Below are positions 1-7,412 of a DNA stretch of 9,090 bases, piece by piece. Under the pieces are notes generated by a model, which was given only the letters and a program-made list of their open reading frames with translations, had not been told where the DNA came from and did not search any database. Every line of letters starts with the position of its first letter. The stretch's first letter is position 1. Source of the stretch: Bacteroidales bacterium UBA6207. GTDB taxonomy: Bacteria; Bacteroidota; Bacteroidia; Bacteroidales; F082. The stretch is from positions 1 through 9,090 of the forward strand of contig DISP01000051.1 of NCBI GenBank assembly GCA_002421995.1. Direction: 5' to 3'. The position numbers and the translations under genes were made by a program.

Positions 1-1395
1 CATGGCTTTGGGATCGGGCCATGATGGTTTCCACCAGTCAAGACGACCCAAATGCCCTAAAATACTGTCGCCAAACCAATAAAAATCGAGTATAATGGCA
101 TCAATAGGGAAGTCTTCGGCTATCATCCTGTTAACAATTTCTTCAGTCTCGGCCTGGTTGCGGTAGGCCATCCTGGATTGCAGGTTTCCATAAGCCCATC
201 GTGGAAGCATGGACTGTTTTCCTGTTAGTGCAGAATATTGCCTGAGCAAGGATGCAGCATTTTTGCCGGTGATAAGAAAATACCTCATCGAGCCACCCCC
301 GGCACCATACTCAAGCACACCATCGCCTTTGCTGTCGAGATCGAACCAGCCCTTGTGCGGATTATCAACAAACAGGAAATAATTGTTCGATGATAAAAGC
401 GTTGGAATTGTATAATTAAGGTTGACGGCTCCAAACTCATAATTATAATCAGGACGGTTGTAAAGTCCCATTTTCTGCCCGCGCAGATTCAATCCAGAAG
501 CCCTGCCCCCACTTCCATATAACTTTTCTGTTTCATCGAGCCTAAACCTGAGACCCTGACCATCGCTGCGACTGAAAAATCCTTTTTCTTCGGCAAGGAA
601 GGCTTTTCCGTTACTTAGATAACTGATATTGAAAGGTTTTTTCCGAATGAGCACCTGCATCCCGGCCATGTCAAAAACAAGCATTGCCGGTGTTTCCGTA
701 ACTGAAGCAACGTCTTTTTGCGGTTTTGCCACCACAGCATGAGAAGGAAAAAAGTCAATGAATCCATCCGGATGCCAACTCACTTCAACAATGCTGTCGG
801 TAAAAGGCCTGAAAACGATTTCTCCCTGTGATGTTTCGATTGTAAGATGCGATTCATGCTGTTTGAATCCGCTGTAAATGAGTTCCTTAAACAAATAAAC
901 AGCTTCCTTTTTTTCAACAGGCTTGTATCCTTTAAAATTGATGTAGAAATCGCTGTTGGCACTGGTTTTAGCCACCTTGCTGCCATCGGTGTTTCTAAAA
1001 ACAAAAGCCATCATTTGCCCTTTCACATCATCAGCCACATTGTAAAACCGTGCCGGAGTGAAGCTGGCTTCGTAGATGTTGTTGCCTACGGATTTCATAA
1101 CAACGCGCTGATCGTCTTTGCCCCAGTCACCGACAACAAATTTCCAGTCTTTCTCATCGCGGCTGGCGTTGGTTATGAGTCCTGTGTGAAAATATACAGT
1201 CCCGTCAAAGTCTTTTAGCGCCGCATTTCCCTGAGAAGCATCGAAGCGAATCACAACAAGATCGTTCATTGTGGGTTGCTCAGGAACAACAAGCAAAGGT
1301 TGAGCCATCAGCCCGCTGCTGAATAGCAAAAACAATCCAATAAGATTGATAAACAACAACTTACCAAAATAATTCATAACAGCGCTATTGCTCAT
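1..1395 (-). CDS. Secreted glycoside hydrolase family 31 protein (alpha-glucosidase-like), C-terminus cut off by window edge
   Basis: My own translation is open from the ATG at 1393-1395 to the left edge (465 codons). A second in-frame ATG at 1375-1377 gives a more typical Sec signal peptide (MNYFGKLLFINLIGLFLL..., probable cleavage GLMA/QP, no lipobox Cys), so either start is possible. Roughly residues 30-150 form an N-terminal beta-rich domain with the pattern 'GTVYFHTGLIT...DWKFVVGDWG...AFVFRNTDGS', of a type I associate with Bacteroidota starch enzymes. A GH31 mutarotase-like N-domain follows (about 160-390). The start of the catalytic barrel is recognised by 'LPRWAYGNLQSRMAYRNQAE' and 'IDAIILDFYWFGDS'. 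The nucleophile and acid/base residues lie outside the window, so activity cannot be judged. It starts only 4 bases after the GH13 stop, implying co-transcription and probably coupled translation. An alpha-glucosidase acting on maltodextrins is inferred from that partner; alpha-xylosidase or transglucosidase activity is also possible within GH31. Confidence 0.88.
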   Translation of the reverse strand, partial: MSNSAVMNYFGKLLFINLIGLFLLFSSGLMAQPLLVVPEQPTMNDLVVIRFDASQGNAALKDFDGTVYFHTGLITNASRDEKDWKFVVGDWGKDDQRVVMKSVGNNIYEASFTPARFYNVADDVKGQMMAFVFRNTDGSKVAKTSANSDFYINFKGYKPVEKKEAVYLFKELIYSGFKQHESHLTIETSQGEIVFRPFTDSIVEVSWHPDGFIDFFPSHAVVAKPQKDVASVTETPAMLVFDMAGMQVLIRKKPFNISYLSNGKAFLAEEKGFFSRSDGQGLRFRLDETEKLYGSGGRASGLNLRGQKMGLYNRPDYNYEFGAVNLNYTIPTLLSSNNYFLFVDNPHKGWFDLDSKGDGVLEYGAGGGSMRYFLITGKNAASLLRQYSALTGKQSMLPRWAYGNLQSRMAYRNQAETEEIVNRMIAEDFPIDAIILDFYWFGDSILGHLGRLDWWKPSWPDPKAM

Positions 1396-1399
1396 GTTT

Positions 1400-3268
1400 T
1401 TACTTTTTCAGTTCGATAATGCGTGCTGACATGGCTGGCACACTGATCATTTTCAACTGGTCGAAATAGGTGCGGTGCAGTATGTCTGTTCCGGTGGTGT
1501 AGGTTTGCAGATTCTCAGCAAAGCGGTTGGTTTTGAACGTTCTGCTTTCTTCGTTGTTGTTGATCACCACCATAACGGCTTCGTCATCGGTATAACGGAA
1601 ATAAACATAAACGCCCTCTTCGCGGATGTAATGTTTGAGTTTGCCCTCGGTTACAGCTTTGCTCTGTTTGCGCCAGTTCATAAGCAATTTCATGAATGCT
1701 TTGGCGTCTTTTTGGTCGGCAGACAGGCCTTCATCAGTGAAAGCGTTTACAGCGTCGCCTTCCCAGCCTCCCGGAAAATCCTCGCGGATGAAACCGTGTC
1801 CATCGTGTTCCCAGCCGGTCATGAGAATTTCTGTTCCGTAATAGATTTGCGGAGCTCCGCGTGTGGTCATCAGAAAGATCATAGCCATTTTGAGTTTGCG
1901 TAAGTCTTTGCCCAAGGTCGAGAAAATTCTGTCACCATCGTGGTTATCGGCAAAATTGATAATCTTTTGCGGATCGTCATACAAGAAATCGAAGCTCAGG
2001 GTTTCATACAGCTTTGATGCGCCCGATGACCATCCGTTGCCTTCGTTGAAAGCGCTGCCAATGGCATATTTCAACGGAAAGTCAAACACATAATTTAGAT
2101 TGGAGTTGTATCCATCGAGGTTTCGGTTGTTTTCGTGCCAGTAAGCTACTTGCTGTGAGCTGTTGAGCCAAACCTCGCCCACCACCGAGAAGTTGGGATA
2201 CTCGCTGCGAAGTTGTTGCATCCAATGTGCCATGAAGTTTTTTTCGGAGTAGGGATAAGTATCCATCCTGATGCCATCAAGTCCGGCAAACTCGACCCAC
2301 CATATACTGTTCTGTATCAAATATTTGGCTACGAGCGGATTTGTTTGATTCAGGTCGGCCATCATCTTATCAAACCAGCCATTGAGCATTTTTTCACGAT
2401 CAGCTTCGGCTGCATGAGGATCCATCAGCGTTCCGGAGCGAAAATTTGAGCGGGTATATTCAGGCCATTGATTGATCCAATCTTTCATGGGCAAGTCGTT
2501 CATCCACCAATGGCCGGTGCCGAAATGATTGAAAACCATGTCTTTGATCACCTTCAGGCCTTTTGCATGTGCTTTATCAACGAGCAACTTAAAATCATCG
2601 TTGCTGCCAAAACGCGGGTCAATGCGGTAGAAATTGGTGATGGAATAGCCATGATATGAGGGTGTTGGCACATTGCCTTCGAACACCGGATTGAGCCAAA
2701 GTGCGGTTACACCGAGGTCGGCAAAATAATCCAAGTGATTGGCAATACCTTTCAGATCGCCGCCATGTCGGCCGTTTGGATTGTTTCTGTTGCTTTGTTC
2801 TATCATTCCGGCGACATTGTCGTTCGTTGGGTCGCCATTCGCAAAGCGGTCAGGCATAAGCAGATAGATCACATCTTTGCTGCCAAATGAAGCACGATCA
2901 GCCGATCCTTCCGTGCGGTCAAGCAGCTGGTAGCCATATGAAATAGATTTGTTTTTAGGCAGTTGGAATTTTATCTCGAAACTTCCTGCTTTGGCTTCGG
3001 GGCTGATCTCCAGATTCAAAAACAGGTAATTAGGACTTTCGACCAGCAAGGTTTCCTTAAGTCTCACTCCGGGATAATTTATCAATGGTCGGCTCAAGCT
3101 GATGTCTTTACCATATACAAGCAACTGTAATTCAGTATTTTTCATCCCAACCCACCAAAAAGGTGGCTCGATAAGGCTAAGTTGCTGCGCGCTGAGAGAA
3201 TTTGAAAGATAACCAATAAGGAGCAACATCAGCCAAATTCTCATGTTGCGAAATTGATGAAGAAACAT
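1400..3268 (-). CDS. Secreted GH13 alpha-amylase, neopullulanase/cyclomaltodextrinase type
   Basis: This 622-residue protein has a Sec signal peptide (hydrophobic core about 11-22, probable cleavage SLSA/QQ after residue 27, no lipobox). Residues about 30-118 match the cyclomaltodextrinase N-terminal domain ('IEPPFWWVGMKNTELQLLVYG'). The catalytic barrel follows, with all four classic GH13 regions: DMVFNH (243-248), GLDGIRMD with nucleophile Asp336, VVGEVW with acid/base Glu365, and FADNHD with Asp444. The last ~90 residues look like the beta-sandwich C-terminal domain of the family. The length is normal and the active site appears complete. Family knowledge suggests hydrolysis of alpha-1,4 links in starch, pullulan or cyclodextrins, comparable to SusA of Bacteroides; exact specificity cannot be read here. 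The ATG at 3266-3268 is used; an in-frame ATG at 3242-3244 (Met9) would also leave a good signal peptide. It leads a two-gene unit with the GH31 gene. No SusC/SusD pair or regulator is visible in the window. Confidence 0.93.
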   Translation of the reverse strand: MFLHQFRNMRIWLMLLLIGYLSNSLSAQQLSLIEPPFWWVGMKNTELQLLVYGKDISLSRPLINYPGVRLKETLLVESPNYLFLNLEISPEAKAGSFEIKFQLPKNKSISYGYQLLDRTEGSADRASFGSKDVIYLLMPDRFANGDPTNDNVAGMIEQSNRNNPNGRHGGDLKGIANHLDYFADLGVTALWLNPVFEGNVPTPSYHGYSITNFYRIDPRFGSNDDFKLLVDKAHAKGLKVIKDMVFNHFGTGHWWMNDLPMKDWINQWPEYTRSNFRSGTLMDPHAAEADREKMLNGWFDKMMADLNQTNPLVAKYLIQNSIWWVEFAGLDGIRMDTYPYSEKNFMAHWMQQLRSEYPNFSVVGEVWLNSSQQVAYWHENNRNLDGYNSNLNYVFDFPLKYAIGSAFNEGNGWSSGASKLYETLSFDFLYDDPQKIINFADNHDGDRIFSTLGKDLRKLKMAMIFLMTTRGAPQIYYGTEILMTGWEHDGHGFIREDFPGGWEGDAVNAFTDEGLSADQKDAKAFMKLLMNWRKQSKAVTEGKLKHYIREEGVYVYFRYTDDEAVMVVINNNEESRTFKTNRFAENLQTYTTGTDILHRTYFDQLKMISVPAMSARIIELKK

Positions 3269-3341
3269 ACTTTAATTATAATTTGAGTGTTAGTGCTAAA
3301 TTAGTCCCGAACCAAAATTTTGGCAGAGGGATTTTAATGCG

Positions 3342-3349
3342 TAAAGATA
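3342..3349 (-). promoter_or_regulatory. Possible -7 box for the GH13-GH31 unit
   Basis: On the minus strand the sequence TATCTTTA fits seven of eight positions of the Bacteroidota -7 element TAnnTTTG (fixed positions: only the final G differs). It lies 73 bases upstream of the GH13 start, inside the gap after menE. No clear TTTG element is found at the expected ~19-21 base spacing upstream; only T-runs are present there. The assignment is therefore weak, and supported mainly by the need for a start point downstream of the menE stem-loop. Confidence 0.3.
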
Positions 3350-3373
3350 GGAAAAACCTGGTAAAAAATTCAG

Positions 3374-3419
3374 AAAAAAAGCTGCTTAGTGATCAAGCTG
3401 AACCGCAAACGGTTTCAGC
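3374..3419 (-). terminator. Candidate terminator at the end of the menBACE operon
   Basis: On the minus strand a stem-loop GCTGA-A-ACCG / TTTG loop / CGGT-TCAGC (3397-3419) begins within the menE stop codon region: 9 pairs with one bulged A. It is followed by a weaker GCTT/AAGC stem and then a run of seven T (3374-3380), with another T-rich stretch just after. The T-run does not directly follow the strong stem, so this is not a textbook intrinsic terminator. Its position between menE and an unrelated gene pair supports a termination or attenuation role. Confidence 0.42.
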
Positions 3420-4539
3420 CTTGTTCTTCTGCAATCAAGCTTCGGGCAGCAAGCAGCGATTTGAGCCCGTTACGGTCGGTTTTCCCGCCTGACAACACAG
3501 GAATGTTGTCAACATGAACGATCCGACGCGGCATCTCGGAAGCTGGCAACACTTCCTCCATCGCCTGCCATAGCTTGATAAGCTCAACAGCTGACAGTTT
3601 TTTTGCAAGCACCAACAGCACTATCTCCCCTGCCGTTTGATCAGGCACACTGCTGATTACAAAATCATGATGCACAACAGAAGCAAGTTTTCTCTCAATA
3701 ACAGCCGGGTGTATTTTTATGCCTGCGCTGATGATCACATCGTCTATTCGTCCGGTGATTTGAAATGAACCATCAGGTGCAATTGTCGCCAAATCGTTTG
3801 TAACTATCTTTTGGTCAAACAGAAACGGCACTTCCACAGTGAGGCAGTCTCGCTCATCGCATGCAATTTTAACTCCTGAAAGCGGCAAAAAGCTTTGACT
3901 TACATCGGGGCCATTCACAGCCCTGAGGGCGATATGGCTCAAGGTTTCGGTCATCCCGTAGGTGTGGAAAACGTGGACTTTCAGTTGTTGCAAGGCAGTT
4001 TCCAGCTGGTAGCTGATAGAACTTCCACCAATAATCAGCTTTTTGATAAGCTCCAGTTTTTCAATAGATTGCTCAAGCGATTTTGTGAGCTGCAATGGAA
4101 CCATGGCTGCAAAATCAATGTCCTTTTCAAGATTTTTAACCGGATGTGCACTCACATCTGTTGTTATGAGGTTCATACCTGCCACCATCGCCCGGACAAT
4201 CATCATCTTTCCGGCAACATAGTTTGGCGAAAGGCAAAGCAAGGCGTTCATTCCGGCTTTCAGCTGAAAAAAACGCACCGTCATCGCGGCACTTTGAAGC
4301 ATGGCCGATTTCGTGACAGTAATGGATTTCGGTTGTCCTGTGGAGCCGGATGTACGCATCGAGATTGTTTCGGACTTATCAAACCAAAGCCGCAGAAATT
4401 CAATAACTTCAACTGCCAGAGCATTGCCTTGATCGGAAATGCTAACAGCCGCATCTTCAAGGTTTAAGCTATTGATAATCTGTCCATTGAGAAGCAATGA
4501 TGCAGGCAAACTTATCAAATCAAAGGATTCAGCTTCCAT
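3415..4539 (-). CDS. menE: o-Succinylbenzoate-CoA ligase (MenE), short Bacteroidota form
   Basis: MenE activates o-succinylbenzoate with ATP and CoA to give o-succinylbenzoyl-CoA, the substrate of MenB, in the cytoplasm. The 374-residue protein belongs to the ANL adenylating superfamily. Motifs in order: phosphate-binding loop TSGSTGQPK (63-71), HTYGMTET (192-199), TNDLA (247-251, the usual tGD position), GRIDD hinge (263-267) followed by SAGIKIHP, and GGKTDR (351-356) carrying the C-terminal adenylation lysine Lys353. It is far shorter than typical ANL enzymes (about 500 residues) because most of the N-terminal subdomain before the P-loop is reduced; I recall this as usual for Bacteroidota MenE, not a truncation. 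The ATG at 4537-4539 overlaps the end of menC by 25 bases, indicating translational coupling. It is the last gene of the men operon. The identification rests on these motifs plus the gene order; motifs alone would give only an AMP-forming ligase. Confidence 0.93.
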   Translation of the reverse strand: MEAESFDLISLPASLLLNGQIINSLNLEDAAVSISDQGNALAVEVIEFLRLWFDKSETISMRTSGSTGQPKSITVTKSAMLQSAAMTVRFFQLKAGMNALLCLSPNYVAGKMMIVRAMVAGMNLITTDVSAHPVKNLEKDIDFAAMVPLQLTKSLEQSIEKLELIKKLIIGGSSISYQLETALQQLKVHVFHTYGMTETLSHIALRAVNGPDVSQSFLPLSGVKIACDERDCLTVEVPFLFDQKIVTNDLATIAPDGSFQITGRIDDVIISAGIKIHPAVIERKLASVVHHDFVISSVPDQTAGEIVLLVLAKKLSAVELIKLWQAMEEVLPASEMPRRIVHVDNIPVLSGGKTDRNGLKSLLAARSLIAEEQG

Positions 4540-5567
4540 GGGATGTTGTTTTTATGAAACAGTTTCGCGTGCTCGACAAGGAGAGGCGATTCAAAGTTTG
4601 AAACATAAAGCTGTGCAGTTCCCAACCCTTGCGGCATGGTAACTTCCTTTGATGCAGCCCATTGCGCAATGGCGTTCAGTCCAATGTTCGACTCCAGCGC
4701 CGAAGTAGCCCACCAGCCAATATTGTTTGCTTCTGCAATCCCTATCCACTCGTCAGCTTGTCTCAAACCTCCAATCAGCGAAGGTTTTAAGATAAGATAG
4801 GCCGGTTTCAGCGTTTCGAGAAGCTGTATTTTGTCAAGCTTATTGCTGAGGCTAATTAGTTCTTCATCCAGCGCAACAGGAATCGGGCTTTGCTTGCAAA
4901 TCACGGACATTTGATCATGCTGGCCTGGCATGATAGGCTGTTCAATTGAATGGATATTGAATTGCGCGAGTTCAGCTATCTTTTTCAGTACATCGCCCGG
5001 CTTGAAAGCGCCATTGGCATCAAGCCGAATCTCAAGGTTTTCGTCCGGGAATGTGTTTCTAATAAAACGCAAAAGTTGCAATTCCTGCTCAAAATCAATG
5101 GCTCCCACCTTCAATTTTATCACCTTGAAACCATCCTCAATTTTTCTTACAACGCGCTCTTTCATCTCATCAAAGTTGCCCATCCACACCAGACCATTGG
5201 TAGAGATTCCGGCTTCTCCCCTGCTGAAAGCTGTATCGAACAATATCCGTTTGCCACCATTATCAAGGTCGGCAAGTGCTGTCTCAAGTGCAAATTGAAT
5301 GGCCGGAAATGCTTGTCCAAAGGCATCGCGCCAGGCGGAATGTTGGTTGATGGAGGCACACAACAGCGAAAGCATTGCCGGAATAGCCTCTGATTTGTCA
5401 GGACTTAAACCCGGTATGATGCTGATTTCGCCAATTCCTGTTTGCTCAGGTTGATCGGCATCGGAGATCAAAAGAAACCATGATTTCTTGCGGAGCAACG
5501 TGCCACGTGAAGTCCCGGCCGGAGACCTGAACTGAAAATCAAGTTCTTTCCAATGCGCTTTCAACAT
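4515..5567 (-). CDS. menC: o-Succinylbenzoate synthase (MenC), enolase superfamily
   Basis: MenC dehydrates SHCHC to o-succinylbenzoate. With the start used here (ATG 5565-5567, 350 residues) the enolase-superfamily residues are all present: the KLK motif with catalytic Lys153, metal ligands Asp183 (RLDANG), Glu209 (SIEQP) and Asp234 (ALDEE), and the second catalytic lysine Lys261 (LKPS). 'TSALESNIGL' (288-297) is the usual barrel-end signature. An eight-codon longer frame begins with TTG at 5591, but that start lies inside menA and uses a rare codon. The ATG one base after the menA stop is the better choice and fits the compact operon. Superfamily members also include dipeptide epimerases and N-acylamino-acid racemases, but the position between menA and menE makes MenC the clear call. 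The 3' end overlaps menE by 25 bases. Confidence 0.93.
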   Translation of the reverse strand: MLKAHWKELDFQFRSPAGTSRGTLLRKKSWFLLISDADQPEQTGIGEISIIPGLSPDKSEAIPAMLSLLCASINQHSAWRDAFGQAFPAIQFALETALADLDNGGKRILFDTAFSRGEAGISTNGLVWMGNFDEMKERVVRKIEDGFKVIKLKVGAIDFEQELQLLRFIRNTFPDENLEIRLDANGAFKPGDVLKKIAELAQFNIHSIEQPIMPGQHDQMSVICKQSPIPVALDEELISLSNKLDKIQLLETLKPAYLILKPSLIGGLRQADEWIGIAEANNIGWWATSALESNIGLNAIAQWAASKEVTMPQGLGTAQLYVSNFESPLLVEHAKLFHKNNIPWKLNPLI

Positions 5568-5568
5568 C

Positions 5569-6468
5569 TCACAACAAATTTGTGATCCCAAACACCAATG
5601 TTACCAACATTGTCTTTATGGCCAGTTTTTTCAGGTACGGATCAAGTTCGGCAGGGTTTCTCATCCTGAGTACGGCCCGCAGATCGGCAATGAAAGGCAC
5701 GATGGCTATTAGAAAACTGTAAGCAACCAACGAACCACCTCTGCCTACAACAAAAATGCTGAGCAAAACAAAAGGCATCATCACCAAAAAGGCGTGGTAA
5801 AGCAGTGCGTTATGATAGCCAAGTTTAACAACAATGGTATTTTTTCCGCTGAAGCGATCGTTGGCATGATCGCGTAAATTATTCAGGTTCAGCACACCGG
5901 CACTCCACAAGCCCATGGCAGCTGCCGGAAGCAACACATCGCCCCGGAACAGGCTTGTTGACACAAAAAATGTACCGGCCACTCCGAGCAAGCCAAAAAA
6001 CAAAAACACAAACAGGTCGCCCAACCCCAGATAGCCGTATGGTTTTTTGCCAATGGTATAGGTGATGGCGGCAGCGATGGCGGCGAGGCCCAAGCCGATG
6101 AACAGCAGAATTTGATGCGTATTCAAACCTGACACAGCAAAAAGTAGATACAAACCGCTGGCAAAAGCCAAAGCGGCTGTAGCATACACAGCTTTAGCCA
6201 TAGATTTGCGGCTGATTTCGCCTGACTGAACCGTGCGTTTTGGACCAACACGCTGATCGTTGTCAATCCCGCTGCTTGAATCGCCAAGGTCGTTGGCAAA
6301 ATTTGACAATATCTGAAGCAGCAGTGTTGTCAGCGCGGCCATCCATGCCGCCGGGGCATGAAAAGTAGGTTCTTTAGCGGCCACAACAGCACCCATGGCC
6401 ACACTTGACAAGGCCAGAGGCAAGGTACGTAACCTTGCTGCTTTTACCCATGATTGAATGTTGGGCAT
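5569..6468 (-). CDS. menA: 1,4-Dihydroxy-2-naphthoate polyprenyltransferase (MenA), UbiA family
   Basis: MenA attaches the polyprenyl tail to 1,4-dihydroxy-2-naphthoate in the cytoplasmic membrane, giving demethylmenaquinone. The 299-residue protein is strongly hydrophobic with about eight or nine membrane segments. It carries both Asp-rich motifs of UbiA prenyltransferases: NDLGDSSSGID (59-69) followed by NDQRVGPKRTVQSG, typical of MenA rather than UbiA or heme O synthase, and NNLRDHANDRFSGKNT (196-211). These bind the Mg-diphosphate of the prenyl donor. The N-terminus 'MPNIQSWVKAARLRTLPLAL' is the usual MenA start. The ATG is 8 bases after the menB stop with no Shine-Dalgarno sequence, and the stop is one base before the menC ATG. 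Length and motifs are normal. Confidence 0.95.
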   Translation of the reverse strand: MPNIQSWVKAARLRTLPLALSSVAMGAVVAAKEPTFHAPAAWMAALTTLLLQILSNFANDLGDSSSGIDNDQRVGPKRTVQSGEISRKSMAKAVYATAALAFASGLYLLFAVSGLNTHQILLFIGLGLAAIAAAITYTIGKKPYGYLGLGDLFVFLFFGLLGVAGTFFVSTSLFRGDVLLPAAAMGLWSAGVLNLNNLRDHANDRFSGKNTIVVKLGYHNALLYHAFLVMMPFVLLSIFVVGRGGSLVAYSFLIAIVPFIADLRAVLRMRNPAELDPYLKKLAIKTMLVTLVFGITNLL

Positions 6469-6476
6469 GGGCAGAA

Positions 6477-7301
6477 TCAGGGGAATTTTGGGTATTTATG
6501 GAAGTCGGGATCTCTTTTCTCAAGGAAAGCTTTTTTACCTTCCTGCGCTTCCTCCGTGAGGTAATACAACAAGGTGGCATTACCAGCAAACTCCTGAATA
6601 CCGGCCTGGCCGTCCAACTCGGCATTTAAACCTAACTTAATCATTCTCAATGCCATAGGACTGCGTTTCATCATAATCTCGCACCAATCCATGGTGGCAT
6701 CTTCGAGCTGCGCAAAAGGAACAACTTTGTTCACAAGACCCATTTCGAGGGCCTCGGCAGCCGAGTAAAACAGGTTGAGAAACCAGATTTCGCGGGCTTT
6801 TTTCTGGCCTACGATGCTGGCAAGATAGGAAGAGCCAAACCCGGCATCGAAGCTGCCGACTTTGGGCCCCACCTGACCGAAACGTGCATTGTCGGAGGCC
6901 ACTGTGAGGTCGCAAACCACATGCAAGACATGGCCGCCACCCACCGACCAGCCATTAACCATGGCCACCACAGGTTTCGGCATTGACCGGATTTTCTTCT
7001 GCACATCCAACACATTCAGTCTGGGAATGCCATTTTCGTCAATATATCCACCTTCGCCTTTCACGTTTTGGTCGCCACCGCTGCAAAAAGCTTTGTCACC
7101 GCTGCCTGTCAGCACAATCACGTAAATGTCCTGCCTTTCGCGACAGATGTCGAGTGCATCAGCAATTTCGAAGGTTGTTGTCGGGCGGAAAGCATTGTGA
7201 ACCTCTGGCCGGTTGATGGTAATCTTGCCTACATGGTTCCAGGTTTCGAAAAGAATGTCTTTGTATGCCTTTACGGGTGTCCAGCTTCTGTGTGTTTGCA
7301 T
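6477..7301 (-). CDS. menB: 1,4-Dihydroxy-2-naphthoyl-CoA synthase (MenB), crotonase family
   Basis: MenB closes the second ring of o-succinylbenzoyl-CoA to give DHNA-CoA. The 274-residue protein is full length. Visible signatures are AFCSGGDQ (71-78) and GWSVGGGHVLH (117-127), which form the oxyanion hole and CoA pocket, and FGQVGPKVGSFDAGFGSSY (141-159) holding the catalytic Ser150/Asp152 pair (Ser161/Asp163 in E. coli). Gln143, Gly145 and Trp173 align by spacing with E. coli Gln154, Gly156 and Trp184, which I recall as the bicarbonate-binding residues. This suggests a bicarbonate-dependent (type I) enzyme. The C-terminal block 'GQAGIQEFAGNATLLYYLTE' is typical of MenB and excludes an ordinary enoyl-CoA hydratase. 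It is the first gene of the menB-A-C-E operon and has its own promoter about 70-100 bases upstream. Confidence 0.96.
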   Translation of the reverse strand: MQTHRSWTPVKAYKDILFETWNHVGKITINRPEVHNAFRPTTTFEIADALDICRERQDIYVIVLTGSGDKAFCSGGDQNVKGEGGYIDENGIPRLNVLDVQKKIRSMPKPVVAMVNGWSVGGGHVLHVVCDLTVASDNARFGQVGPKVGSFDAGFGSSYLASIVGQKKAREIWFLNLFYSAAEALEMGLVNKVVPFAQLEDATMDWCEIMMKRSPMALRMIKLGLNAELDGQAGIQEFAGNATLLYYLTEEAQEGKKAFLEKRDPDFHKYPKFP

Positions 7302-7371
7302 GGTTATTTCTATTTCAACAATCGTTACTAATTATTGTTCTATGGCGGCTATTTTGAATGATGCCGAAATG

Positions 7372-7403
7372 CAAAAGTAAGCAATGAGGGGCAATGGCAC
7401 AAA
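7372..7403 (-). promoter_or_regulatory. Promoter of the menBACE operon (Bacteroidota sigma-ABfr type)
   Basis: On the minus strand TTTG (7400-7403) is followed after 20 bases by TACTTTTG (7372-7379), which matches the Bacteroidota consensus TTTG-N(about 19-21)-TAnnTTTG at every fixed position. A start point about 7 bases downstream would give a leader of roughly 60-65 bases before the menB ATG at 7301. No Shine-Dalgarno sequence is seen in that leader, which is A/T-rich just before the start. The tandem repeat array begins 9 bases upstream of the -33 element. Confidence 0.68.
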
Positions 7404-7412
7404 TCGGGTTTT

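Noticed and set aside
847..1218. 123-codon plus-strand frame opposite the GH31 gene
   Set aside because: It is a shadow of the GH31 coding sequence, which has a signal peptide and family motifs in the other strand.
3895..4467. 190-codon plus-strand frame opposite menE
   Set aside because: It lies wholly antisense to a gene with a complete set of ANL motifs, and its Cys/His-rich translation shows no recognisable domain.
3415..4539. menE as a truncated pseudogene because it is much shorter than typical ANL ligases
   Set aside because: All core motifs from the P-loop to the C-terminal lysine are present in one frame, and short MenE proteins are, as I recall, normal in this phylum.
7302..7371. 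Riboswitch or structured leader before menB
   Set aside because: The leader is only about 65 bases and A/T-rich, and I find no stable stem-loops or known riboswitch core.
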